Of a stretch of 43,807 bases of DNA, positions 8,613 to 18,126 are shown piece by piece. This DNA is from Sphingopyxis granuli NBRC 100800 (GTDB lineage Bacteria; Pseudomonadota; Alphaproteobacteria; Sphingomonadales; Sphingomonadaceae), in assembly GCF_001591045.1 (NCBI RefSeq), contig NZ_BCUA01000029.1, positions 1 to 43,807 of the forward strand, read 5' to 3'. The position numbers were made by a program, and so were the translations under genes. Position 1 is the stretch's first letter. Each line of letters starts with the position of its first letter. The notes beneath the pieces were generated by a model. That model saw only the letters and a list, made by a program, of their open reading frames with translations, made no database searches and was not told the origin of the DNA.

Positions 8613-10835
8613 ATGGCGGGGATCAGTACGAATCGGGGGACCCAATCGTCCGCGCGCATGCGTGCCGACGATCCGGCGGACGCGGGCGCGGCGGCGGGGC
8701 AGCGCGGCTTTCTGGGCAAGCTCGGTTCGCGGCTCGGCGGACAGCGCGCAGAGACGCCGCTGCCCGGCCTGCATACGCGCGAGGCGGTGCTGCTGCTCCG
8801 CAATTACGAAGACAGCGGTCGCGGCTGGTTCTGGTCGACCGATGCCGGCGGCGCGCTGACCTATATCAGCGAAGCCGTCGCCGAGGTCATGGACAAGCGG
8901 GCCGGCGATTTGCTCGGCACGCCGCTCACCGACCTGTTCCACCCCGCCGACAGCCATGGCGAACGGCAGCGCACGCTGCCTTTCCTGCTGACCCGGCAAT
9001 CGAAGTTCGACGAGCTGCCGCTGCGTGCGGCGATCGATGGCGAAGAGCGCTGGTGGTCGGTTTCGGGGCGCCCGCACTTCGACGCCGCGGGCCAGTTCAC
9101 CGGCTATCGCGGCAGCGGCACCGACGTCACCGCGCAGCGCCGCTCGGCCGAGGACGCCTCGCGTCTCGCCCTATACGATTCGCTGACCGGACTCGCGAAT
9201 CGCTTCCACATCTCGAAGAAGCTCGAATCGACGCTCGCCGCCTTCACGCAGCAGCAGCGGAGCTGCGCGATCATGCTGCTCGACCTCGATCGCTTCAAGC
9301 AGGTCAACGACACGCTCGGCCATCCGGCGGGCGATGCGCTGCTCAAGCAGGTCGCTGAACGGCTGCTCAAGATCGTCGGCGACAAGGAGATGGTCAGCCG
9401 CCTGGGCGGCGACGAATTCCAGATCATCCTTCCCGATCAGGACGACCGCGGCAAACTGGGCGACCTCGCCGCCGAAATCATCGCCAACCTGTCGCAACCC
9501 TATTCGGTCGAGGGCAGCCGCTGCATCATCGGCACCTCGGTCGGGGTTGCGATCGCACCCTTCGACGGCATGACCAGCGAAGACCTCGTGCGCAACGCCG
9601 ACCTCGCGCTCTATGCCGCGAAGGGCGGAGGGCGCGGGCGCTTCCGCTTCTATTCGAGCGACCTCCATCAGGCGGCCGAGGATCGCCGCGCGCTGGAGGA
9701 GGATCTGCGCGATGCACTGGCGCGCGGGCAGATGGAACTCAGCTATCAGCCGGTCGTCCATTCGCAGTCGAACATGGTGACCGGGGTCGAGGCGCTGGTG
9801 CGCTGGTTGCATCCCGAGCGCGGAATCATCTCCCCCTCGATGTTCATCCCGATCGCCGAGGAGGCGAATCTGATCTGGCCGCTCGGCGAGTGGGTGCTGC
9901 GCAAGGCGTGCGAGGACGCCGCGCGCTGGCCGGGCGGGCTGCGCGTCGCGGTCAACGTCTCGCCGATCCAGTTCGCGAACGAGAATTTGCCCAAGATCGT
10001 CGCCAACGCCCTCGCGGCCACGGGGCTGTCGCCTGACCGGCTCGAGCTCGAGATCACCGAGAGCGTCTTCCTGGGCGATTCGGCCGAGACTGCGCGGATG
10101 TTCAAGGCGCTGAAGGGGCTCGGCGTGCGGCTCGCGCTCGACGATTTCGGCACCGGCTATTCCTCGCTCGGCTATTTGCAGTCGGCGCCGTTCGACAAGA
10201 TCAAGATCGACCAGAGCTTCGTGCGCGGCGCGACGGAGAAGGGGTCTCGGAATGCGGCGATCATTGCGGCGATCGTCGCACTTGCCGAGGCGCTCGACAT
10301 GGAAACGACGGCGGAGGGCATCGAATCGCTCGACCAGCTCGACCTGATCCGCAAGCTGGGGGTCAGCCACGTCCAGGGCTATGTCTACAGCAAGCCGGTG
10401 GCCGACGGCGAACTGGTCGAGCATGCCGAGGCGGGATCGTGGACGATCAAGCCGTCGGGGCCGGCGAAGCAGCGCAACGACCGTTTCCAGATGTTCCGCA
10501 AGGTCGGCGCGGTCCACGGCAATCATCGCTACGCCGTCGTGATCCGCAACCTGTCGGCGACCGGCGCCTTCATCGAAGGACTGCTCGACGTGCCGGTGGG
10601 CACGCAGTTTGTGATCGACTTCGGCGAGGGGCAGCTGGTGACCGCCACCGTGCGGCGCTCGACGAAGCATCAACAGGGCATCGAGTTCGAGCATTCGCTG
10701 GTCAGCGACGGCAACGGCGGGCTGTGCACCCGCCACCGCGTCTCACCCTATCTGATCGCGGCGGCGAACCAGCAGATCGAAACGACGATGACCTTGCCCG
10801 CCTTCACGACGACGAACGACTGGAAGGCTGCCTGA
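8613..10835 (+). CDS. PAS-GGDEF-EAL protein with a C-terminal PilZ-like domain
   Basis: A 740-residue cytoplasmic c-di-GMP protein with no signal peptide or membrane segment. A PAS-like sensor (about 65-175) ends in the GYRGSGTDVTAQRRSAED linker. The diguanylate cyclase domain (about 185-345) has an intact GGDEF at 265-269; no RxxD inhibitory site is seen five residues upstream. The phosphodiesterase domain (about 365-610) keeps EAL (393-395), NVSP, EITES, DDFGTGYSS, KIDQSFV and AEGIES, so all expected metal and catalytic residues are present. The tail (about 615-725) resembles a PilZ c-di-GMP receptor: NLSATG fits the (D/N)xSxxG motif, but the upstream RxxxR motif is not clear. The start at 8613 lies 62 bp after queA; longer in-frame extensions overlap queA and are shadows. 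Net activity cannot be told from sequence. Confidence 0.92.
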   Translation: MAGISTNRGTQSSARMRADDPADAGAAAGQRGFLGKLGSRLGGQRAETPLPGLHTREAVLLLRNYEDSGRGWFWSTDAGGALTYISEAVAEVMDKRAGDLLGTPLTDLFHPADSHGERQRTLPFLLTRQSKFDELPLRAAIDGEERWWSVSGRPHFDAAGQFTGYRGSGTDVTAQRRSAEDASRLALYDSLTGLANRFHISKKLESTLAAFTQQQRSCAIMLLDLDRFKQVNDTLGHPAGDALLKQVAERLLKIVGDKEMVSRLGGDEFQIILPDQDDRGKLGDLAAEIIANLSQPYSVEGSRCIIGTSVGVAIAPFDGMTSEDLVRNADLALYAAKGGGRGRFRFYSSDLHQAAEDRRALEEDLRDALARGQMELSYQPVVHSQSNMVTGVEALVRWLHPERGIISPSMFIPIAEEANLIWPLGEWVLRKACEDAARWPGGLRVAVNVSPIQFANENLPKIVANALAATGLSPDRLELEITESVFLGDSAETARMFKALKGLGVRLALDDFGTGYSSLGYLQSAPFDKIKIDQSFVRGATEKGSRNAAIIAAIVALAEALDMETTAEGIESLDQLDLIRKLGVSHVQGYVYSKPVADGELVEHAEAGSWTIKPSGPAKQRNDRFQMFRKVGAVHGNHRYAVVIRNLSATGAFIEGLLDVPVGTQFVIDFGEGQLVTATVRRSTKHQQGIEFEHSLVSDGNGGLCTRHRVSPYLIAAANQQIETTMTLPAFTTTNDWKAA

Positions 10836-10885
10836 GGCGCCTCCGGCGCCGCCGCCCTCGACTTTCGGCGGCACCCCCGCCATAG

Positions 10886-12019
<1,134 letters not shown>

Positions 12020-12304
12020 GACGCCATCCCCCGCCCTTCGAACGGGCATGGAGCAATTGCGGCCGGCACGTGATGCCTTTTCCGCCGCTGCCGTGCTGCG
12101 AAGGCAGGGCATAACCTGAAGGCATACCCTGTCGAACCGATTTGGGTTGAGCACCTTTCTTCGTCTGATAGCTTGATCCGCGAATAGGCAAGACAAGATC
12201 AGATAAAAACCCGCCGATAAATCGAATCTCTCAGTTCGTCTTGAGGGAATGACGTCGTGCGATGTAATGAAAATTCATAAATAAATAAAAAGGGGTAGAG
12301 GGGG
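12020..12304. other. Intergenic region with AT-rich leader of the TonB receptor gene
   Basis: This 285-bp gap holds no convincing gene. Its right third (about 12195-12300) is markedly AT-rich compared with the surroundings. A possible promoter is TTGAGG at 12241 with TAATGA at 12265 (18-bp spacing), and a purine tract (GAGGGGG) precedes the ATG at 12305. TGAA-AA-TTCA near 12269 is a short dyad. No Fur-like box or riboswitch was recognised. A base-composition change at the border of the accessory block is seen; the promoter assignment is tentative. Confidence 0.4.
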
Positions 12305-15300
12305 ATGAAAAATTCTGTCGGATATTTGATGACGGGTACGGCAATCGCGCTGCTCGTGTCCTCTCCGGCCTTCGCTCAAGCTAGTTCTTCTTCTGATGCT
12401 TCGACAAACGCAGAGGACGCTCAGGCTGCCCCCGCGTCGCCCCGTGAGAATCCGGGCGACATCGTCGTCACCGGATCGCATATCCAGGGCGCCAACCCGA
12501 CCGGGCTGCTTCCGGTCACGAACATGGACGAAGACGAGGTTGCGGCGACCGGCGCCGATACCGGCGACGACCTGTTCCGCGAGGTCGCGCAGGCGGGCGA
12601 CGTCGGTTTCAATGAAAGCCGGATGTCGGGCAATCTGACCGATTCGCGCGGCGACGTCGCGTCGATCAACATCCGCAGCCTGGGCACGGGCAACACGCTG
12701 GTGCTGCTCAACGGCCGCCGCATGGTCAAGCATCCTGGGACCCAGGTCGAGAATCTGGTGCGTGTGCAGACCGCGAACATCAACGAGATTCCCGTCTCCG
12801 CCATCCGCCGTGTCGAGATTCTGCGCGACGGTGCCGCCGCCATCTATGGCGCCGACGCGGTCGCCGGGGTGGTCAACATCGTGCTCGACAAGCGGTACGA
12901 GGGGCTGAAGCTGACGGCGCGCTACGGCTTTTCGGAGGATACCGACCATTATCGCTTCAGCTCTTCCTTCAAATGGGGGCGGAGCTTCAACGACGGGCGG
13001 ACGAACCTGACGCTGTTCGGCAGCTATTACAAGGCGAGCCCGATGCGCGCCGACGAGCGCGACTATTCGGCCAATTCGGACCAGCGGCCGCGCGTCGAGG
13101 GAACGCCGTTCGAAGGCGATACCAACTTCGACCTGCGATCGAACACCAACCCCTGGGCGTGGCTCGTCCTGGTCAACCCGCGCACCGTGCGCCAGGGCAC
13201 GACGGCGCTGACCAACAGCAGCGGCCAGTTCCACATCGTTCCGGTGCAGAACGGCTGTTCGGGGTCGAGCGTCATCGCCGGCGGCAACTGCCTGAAGACC
13301 GGGTTGCAGTCGGCCACGACCGACCGCAACCTCTACTGGAACGAAAACGACCAGCGCTGGCTGCTCGGCGGACGCGAGCGCTACAATCTGTACAGCACGC
13401 TCGAGCATGAATTCTCGGAGAATCTAGAGGGCTTTGCCGAGTTCAACTATTATCGCGCCGACTATCAGGGGCAGCGCAACCGGGTCGGCACCACATCGAC
13501 CTCGATGATCCGGATTCCGGCGAGCAATTACTGGAATCCGTTCGGCCCGCTCACCATGCCCGACGGCAGCCCCAATCCGAACCGCCTGCCCGGCCTGACG
13601 CTAGCGACGGTACCGGCGGAAGGGCTCGACGTCTATCTGCGGACCTACACGCCCGTGGACGTCGGCCCGCGGCCCTATACGGTGAAGGATGAAAATTATC
13701 GCGTCGTCGCGGGTCTGCGCGGCCGGTTCGGCCGGTTCGACTGGGAATCGGGCTTCGTCTATTCCGAGGCGCACAAGAAGGACATCAGCCACGCCGAGAT
13801 CAGCAAGACGCTGTTCCAGCAGGCGCTGGCCCGCACCACGCCCGATGCCTACAACCCGTTCAACGGATCGAGCGCCACCGATCCGTCGGGGCCCGACGCC
13901 CTGCCTTCGGAAGACCTGACCAGTTTCCTGGTCAGCAACACGCGTGCCTCGAAATCGTCGCTGGCGTCGTGGGATGCCCGGCTGTCGACCCCCGACCTGT
14001 TCCAGTTGCCGGCCGGCGACGTCGGTATCGCGCTGGGGACCGAATGGCGGCGCGAAACCTATGCCGACGACCGCGGCGACCGGATCAACGGGACGATCAA
14101 GTTCGAGGACATGTTCGGCCGCACCGACGGCAATTCGGACAGCGACATCATGGGATCGCAGCCGCTTCCCAACACCGCGGCGAACCGCAACGTCATTTCG
14201 GCATACGCCGAACTGGCGATCCCGTTGGTATCGCCCGAGATGGGCATGCCGCTGATCCGCGCGATCGACGTGCAGCTGGCCGGCCGGGTTGAGCGCTATT
14301 CGGACTTCGGCTGGATTGCGAAGCCCAAGGTGGCGGCGTCGTGGGAAATCGCGCCCCGCCTGCTCGTGCGCGGGTCGTGGTCGCAGAGCTTCCGCGCGCC
14401 CGACCTGGCGCAGGTGTCGAACGCCGACTCGCAGGCGAGCAGCGGCTATCAGGATTATTATCGCTGCGAGGCCGACAAGCGCGCCGGCCGCATCCCCGAT
14501 TTCGGCGTCTGCGCCCGCGCAACCACGCTGACCAACTATCGCTCCAACGCCGACCTGCTGGCCGAGGATGCCGAAACCTTTTCCTATGGCGTTGTCTTCC
14601 AGCCCAAGCTGCCGAGCGGCTGGGGGCGGCTGACGCTGATGCTCGATTATTGGCGCGTGCACCAGATCAATTCGATCGGCCTGTTTGGCGCCACCAATCA
14701 CGCCGCGCTGGATTATCTCCTGCGCCTGCGCGGCAGCTCGAATCCCGCCGTGATCCGCGACGAGGTGACGCCGGAACAGCTGGCGACCTTCGACGGCACC
14801 GGCCTCGAACCGGTCGGCTCGATGGTCGAGATATTCGACAGCTTCATGAACCTTCAGCCCGAAACGATCGAAGGGCTCGACATCACGGCGCGATACGATG
14901 TCCGGGGAACGCCGATCGGCAATATTTCGGTCCGGCTGAACGCGGCCCACCTGCTCAAATATCAGCAGGAACCGTCGGCCATGGCGCAGGAACTGCTCGA
15001 CGCGCAGGCATCGGGAGAGATCGATTCGCAGTTCCTCGTTCCCGGGACGGGCGACCTTCTCCGCCAGAACGGCCGCCCGCGGTGGCGGGTGACCGGAAGC
15101 CTGACCTGGCGCAACGGGCCTGTCGTGGCCGGGATGTCGGCGCGCTACATCAGCTCGGTCGAACAGACGGGGGCGCGGCTCGCCGACCTCACCCTGTGGC
15201 AGGTCGACTCGTGGACCACCGTCAACGCCTATGTCGGCTATGATTTCAAGCGCGGGGCGATGAAGGGGACGAGCGTCCGGTTCGGCGTCAACAACATCGC

Positions 15301-15403
15301 CAACAAGGCGCCGCCGCTGGCGGCCGCCGACTTCGGCTACCTCGGCTCGCTTCACAACTCGGTCGGCCGTCACTTCTACGCCCAGCTGTCGAAGTCCTTC
15401 TGA
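12305..15403 (+). CDS. TonB-dependent outer-membrane receptor
   Basis: A 1032-residue TonB-dependent transporter. Residues 1-26 are a signal peptide (cleavage near SPAFAQA). A TonB-box-like DIVVTGSHI follows, then the plug domain (about 50-190) with SINIRSLGTGNTLVLLNGRR and VEILRDGAAAIYGADAVAGVVNIV. The remainder is a large beta-barrel with the hallmark SQSFRAPDLAQ, ending in a C-terminal phenylalanine (LSKSF). It imports an unknown substrate too large or scarce for porins. No N-terminal signalling (STN) extension is present, so it is not expected to drive an anti-sigma cascade. It heads a same-strand run of genes for D-amino acid and gamma-glutamyl chemistry, which suggests a peptide or amino-acid polymer as substrate; that is inference. 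Confidence 0.93.
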   Translation: MKNSVGYLMTGTAIALLVSSPAFAQASSSSDASTNAEDAQAAPASPRENPGDIVVTGSHIQGANPTGLLPVTNMDEDEVAATGADTGDDLFREVAQAGDVGFNESRMSGNLTDSRGDVASINIRSLGTGNTLVLLNGRRMVKHPGTQVENLVRVQTANINEIPVSAIRRVEILRDGAAAIYGADAVAGVVNIVLDKRYEGLKLTARYGFSEDTDHYRFSSSFKWGRSFNDGRTNLTLFGSYYKASPMRADERDYSANSDQRPRVEGTPFEGDTNFDLRSNTNPWAWLVLVNPRTVRQGTTALTNSSGQFHIVPVQNGCSGSSVIAGGNCLKTGLQSATTDRNLYWNENDQRWLLGGRERYNLYSTLEHEFSENLEGFAEFNYYRADYQGQRNRVGTTSTSMIRIPASNYWNPFGPLTMPDGSPNPNRLPGLTLATVPAEGLDVYLRTYTPVDVGPRPYTVKDENYRVVAGLRGRFGRFDWESGFVYSEAHKKDISHAEISKTLFQQALARTTPDAYNPFNGSSATDPSGPDALPSEDLTSFLVSNTRASKSSLASWDARLSTPDLFQLPAGDVGIALGTEWRRETYADDRGDRINGTIKFEDMFGRTDGNSDSDIMGSQPLPNTAANRNVISAYAELAIPLVSPEMGMPLIRAIDVQLAGRVERYSDFGWIAKPKVAASWEIAPRLLVRGSWSQSFRAPDLAQVSNADSQASSGYQDYYRCEADKRAGRIPDFGVCARATTLTNYRSNADLLAEDAETFSYGVVFQPKLPSGWGRLTLMLDYWRVHQINSIGLFGATNHAALDYLLRLRGSSNPAVIRDEVTPEQLATFDGTGLEPVGSMVEIFDSFMNLQPETIEGLDITARYDVRGTPIGNISVRLNAAHLLKYQQEPSAMAQELLDAQASGEIDSQFLVPGTGDLLRQNGRPRWRVTGSLTWRNGPVVAGMSARYISSVEQTGARLADLTLWQVDSWTTVNAYVGYDFKRGAMKGTSVRFGVNNIANKAPPLAAADFGYLGSLHNSVGRHFYAQLSKSF

Positions 15404-15444
15404 GCGCCGCCGGCCGCTCTGCCCCATTACCAGAGGAGATTTTC

Positions 15445-16341
15445 ATGCGTAGGTTCAAAGGGCTCTATACAGCGCTAGCGGCCGGGCTGATCGCTGTTTG
15501 CGCGGCCCCCGCGATGGCGCAGGCCGACGATGCGGCCGAACAGGATGCGGCGGGCATTTCGGCGCCGTCCTGGATCATGGTCGACAATCCGAGCGGCAAG
15601 GTCATCGCCCAGCACAATGCCGAGGAACGGCTCAAGGTCGGCGGCTTTCCCAAACTGATGACGGCGCTTCTGGTGGCGCAGCTCGCGGCGGAGGACCCGA
15701 AGCTGCTCGATCAGACGATCGAGATCCAGGCCTATATGACGAAGATCCAGGTGACCAAATCGGGCGCCCTGGGCGGCGAGCGCATGACCGTGCGCGACGC
15801 GCTCTATGCGACGCTGGTCGGGGCGGCGAGCGACACCGCGCTTGCGCTGTCGCGGACGTTCAACAATCGCTTCGCCGAATCGAACTTTCGCCAGCTGGAA
15901 AAGGTTCCGGCGCACAGCCGGTCGTTCATCGCCGAGATGAACCGCGCCGCGCGCAAGCTGGGCATGAAGGACAGCGTCTTTCGTTCCGCCTATATCGACG
16001 CCGGAGAGAACGGACGCGCCAGCACCGCCCACGACCTTGCGCGTCTGGGGATCGCAGTGATGGCGGACCCGATCCTGCGCGAGATCGTCGGCGCCAAGAG
16101 CTATAGCGCGACGATCATCGGCACCGACGGCACGACCCGCAGCAAGTCATGGAACAACGGCAACCGCCTGCTCGGGCAGGACGTCGGCGGCGTCGCGACC
16201 ACGGGCACCCCGTCGTCGGGGCAGAGCATCATCCTGGCGACGTCGAAGGGGGGCAGCAACCGCATCATCGTCGTGCTGGGAAGCGAAACCTCGTCGCAGC
16301 GGTTCGCCGACGCGAAGGCAATCGCGGCGTTGGCCAACTGA
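15445..16341 (+). CDS. S11-peptidase-like protein lacking all three catalytic motifs (predicted pseudoenzyme)
   Basis: A 298-residue exported protein with a signal peptide (cleavage near PAMAQA) and the fold of the D-alanyl-D-alanine carboxypeptidase family S11. It aligns well with the intact S11 enzyme at 31924-32850 of this window. The active-site serine motif SxxK is replaced by G67-F-P-K70, the SxN motif by A-A-S (127-129), and the KTG motif by T-T-G (252-254). The reading frame is intact and a good ribosome site (GAGGAG) precedes it, so it is not a decayed gene. It probably lost penicillin-binding and carboxypeptidase activity and may bind D-amino-acid peptides or act as a partner. It lies between the TonB receptor and a D-aminoacylase-like gene. 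Confidence 0.85.
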   Translation: MRRFKGLYTALAAGLIAVCAAPAMAQADDAAEQDAAGISAPSWIMVDNPSGKVIAQHNAEERLKVGGFPKLMTALLVAQLAAEDPKLLDQTIEIQAYMTKIQVTKSGALGGERMTVRDALYATLVGAASDTALALSRTFNNRFAESNFRQLEKVPAHSRSFIAEMNRAARKLGMKDSVFRSAYIDAGENGRASTAHDLARLGIAVMADPILREIVGAKSYSATIIGTDGTTRSKSWNNGNRLLGQDVGGVATTGTPSSGQSIILATSKGGSNRIIVVLGSETSSQRFADAKAIAALAN

Positions 16342-16367
16342 TGTCCGGCCGGCGGGGAGGCGAGAAG

Positions 16368-18068
16368 ATGACCAAGGAAAATGAAACGCGCGATCCGGCG
16401 GTGCCGCTCGATCGCCGCGCCTTGCTGGGGTTGCTCGGCGCGGGCGGGGCGGGGGCGCTGCTCGCCAGCCATGCGGCCCTGGCCGCAGACGGCGCCGAGG
16501 GGGCGGCGGCGACCGAACCCTATGACCTCGTCATTCGGGGCGGCCGCGTCGTCGACGGCAGCGGCGCGCCCGGCTTCGAGGCAGACGTTGCGATATCGGG
16601 CGGCCGGTTCGTCGAGGTCGGCGCGGTCGGCCGCCGCGGCAAGCAGGAGATCGACGCGCGCGGGCTGGTGGTTTCGCCGGGCTGGATCGACACGATGGAC
16701 CAGTCCGGCCGCGCGGTGCGCAATCGCGGGTCGGGCGGCAGCAAGGTTCGCATGGGCCTGACCACCCTGATCGCGGGCGAGATGGGAACGCCGGTTCCCG
16801 CCGACCAGGTCTCGGCCTATCTGGCTGATCTCGACGCCAATGGCATGGCGGTCAATTTCGGCACCTATTACAGCGCGTCGCAGGCGCGGCGGGCCGTGGC
16901 GGGATCGTCCGCCGCCCGGCCGAGCAAGGCGCAGATCGCGGAGATGGCCGATCTGGTCGACGAGGCGATGCGCGCCGGCGCGCTCGGCATGTCGACGGCG
17001 CTCATCTATCCGCCCGCCAGCTTCATGACGACGGAAGAACTGATCGAGCTGGCGCGCCCCGTCGGCCGTTACAAGGGAACCTATGCGACCCACATGCGCG
17101 ACGAGGGCGAATTCGTCCTCGACGCGATCGACGAGGCGATCGGGATCGGGCAGGCCGCCGGAACCGACGTCCATATCTATCATCTGAAGGCCGCCTTCGC
17201 GCCAGGCTGGGGCAAGCTGATCGGCGAGATGGGGCGCAAGATCGACCGCGCGCGCGCGGGCGGCCTCAACGTCTTCGCCGACATGTATCCCTATGAAGCA
17301 GCGGGAACCGGACTGCGCACGACCGTTCCCAACTGGATGTTCAAGGATGGCATGGCGCACGCGAAAGAGCAGCTTCGCGACCCGGCGATCCGTACCCGGC
17401 TGAAGGCCGAGGTCGCCAAGGGCAATCAGAAGGACTGGACGAACTTCGTCTACAACGCCGGCGGATGGGACCGGGTGGTGCTCGGTGTGCCGTTCAGCGA
17501 GGAATATGATCGCTTTCGCGGCATGAAGATCACCGACATCGCGGCGGCCCTGGGCAAGGACCCGGCCGATGCGGCTTGGGACATCGTGCTGGCGGAAAAG
17601 CAGCGCGCCAGCGCCTTCTATTTCATGATGAGCGAGAAGGACATCGAAACGGCGCTGAAGTTTCCGTGGATCGGCATCGGCAGCGATGCCGGGGTCCGCT
17701 ATGGACCGGGAAGCGACAAGGGTTATCCGCATCCGCGGTCTTATGGGTGTTTCCCGCGGATCATTGCAGAATATGTCCGCCGCCGGAAGGTGCTGACGCT
17801 CGAACAGGCCATCGCCAAGATGACCTCGGTGCCCGCCGCCAATCTTCGTCTTGCCGGGCGCGGCCTGATCAAGCCCGGGAACTGGGCCGACGTCACCATC
17901 TTCGACTACGCGCGCATCGACGACGTCGCCACGTTCGAGAATCCGATCCAGCTGCCGGTCGGCATCGAACATGTGATCGTGAACGGCACGCCGACGATGC
18001 TGGCCCGCAAGCGGACCCCGGCGCGGCCGGGCAAGGTCCTGCGCGGGCCCGGCGCCCGCGCCGCATAG
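16368..18068 (+). CDS. Tat-exported D-aminoacylase-like amidohydrolase with a variant metal site
   Basis: A 566-residue amidohydrolase-superfamily protein related to N-acyl-D-amino-acid deacylase. The N-terminus DRRALLGLLGAGGAGALLA with AALA after it looks like a twin-arginine signal peptide, implying export folded to the periplasm. The fold markers DLVIRGGRVVDGSGAPG and VSPGWIDT are clear, but the usual HxH after the first strand is Met-Asp-Gln (110-112), and the Cys ligand region of classical D-aminoacylases reads AGEMG (Glu138). H242 (THMRDEG), H272 (YHLKAA) and D440 (IGSDAG) are retained. A mononuclear or altered metal site is therefore likely. The start at 16368 is preferred (GGGGAGG eight bases upstream); ATG 16341 overlapping the previous stop is the alternative. 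Confidence 0.82.
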   Translation: MTKENETRDPAVPLDRRALLGLLGAGGAGALLASHAALAADGAEGAAATEPYDLVIRGGRVVDGSGAPGFEADVAISGGRFVEVGAVGRRGKQEIDARGLVVSPGWIDTMDQSGRAVRNRGSGGSKVRMGLTTLIAGEMGTPVPADQVSAYLADLDANGMAVNFGTYYSASQARRAVAGSSAARPSKAQIAEMADLVDEAMRAGALGMSTALIYPPASFMTTEELIELARPVGRYKGTYATHMRDEGEFVLDAIDEAIGIGQAAGTDVHIYHLKAAFAPGWGKLIGEMGRKIDRARAGGLNVFADMYPYEAAGTGLRTTVPNWMFKDGMAHAKEQLRDPAIRTRLKAEVAKGNQKDWTNFVYNAGGWDRVVLGVPFSEEYDRFRGMKITDIAAALGKDPADAAWDIVLAEKQRASAFYFMMSEKDIETALKFPWIGIGSDAGVRYGPGSDKGYPHPRSYGCFPRIIAEYVRRRKVLTLEQAIAKMTSVPAANLRLAGRGLIKPGNWADVTIFDYARIDDVATFENPIQLPVGIEHVIVNGTPTMLARKRTPARPGKVLRGPGARAA

Positions 18069-18126
18069 GCGCAACCACGACCATCGCCGGAACGGCGTCA
18101 CGACGGAATATCAAGGGGTAATCAGG

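Noticed and set aside
15445..16341. S11-like gene as a decaying pseudogene
   Set aside because: The frame, signal peptide, ribosome site and overall fold sequence are intact; only catalytic residues differ, which suits a pseudoenzyme better than decay.
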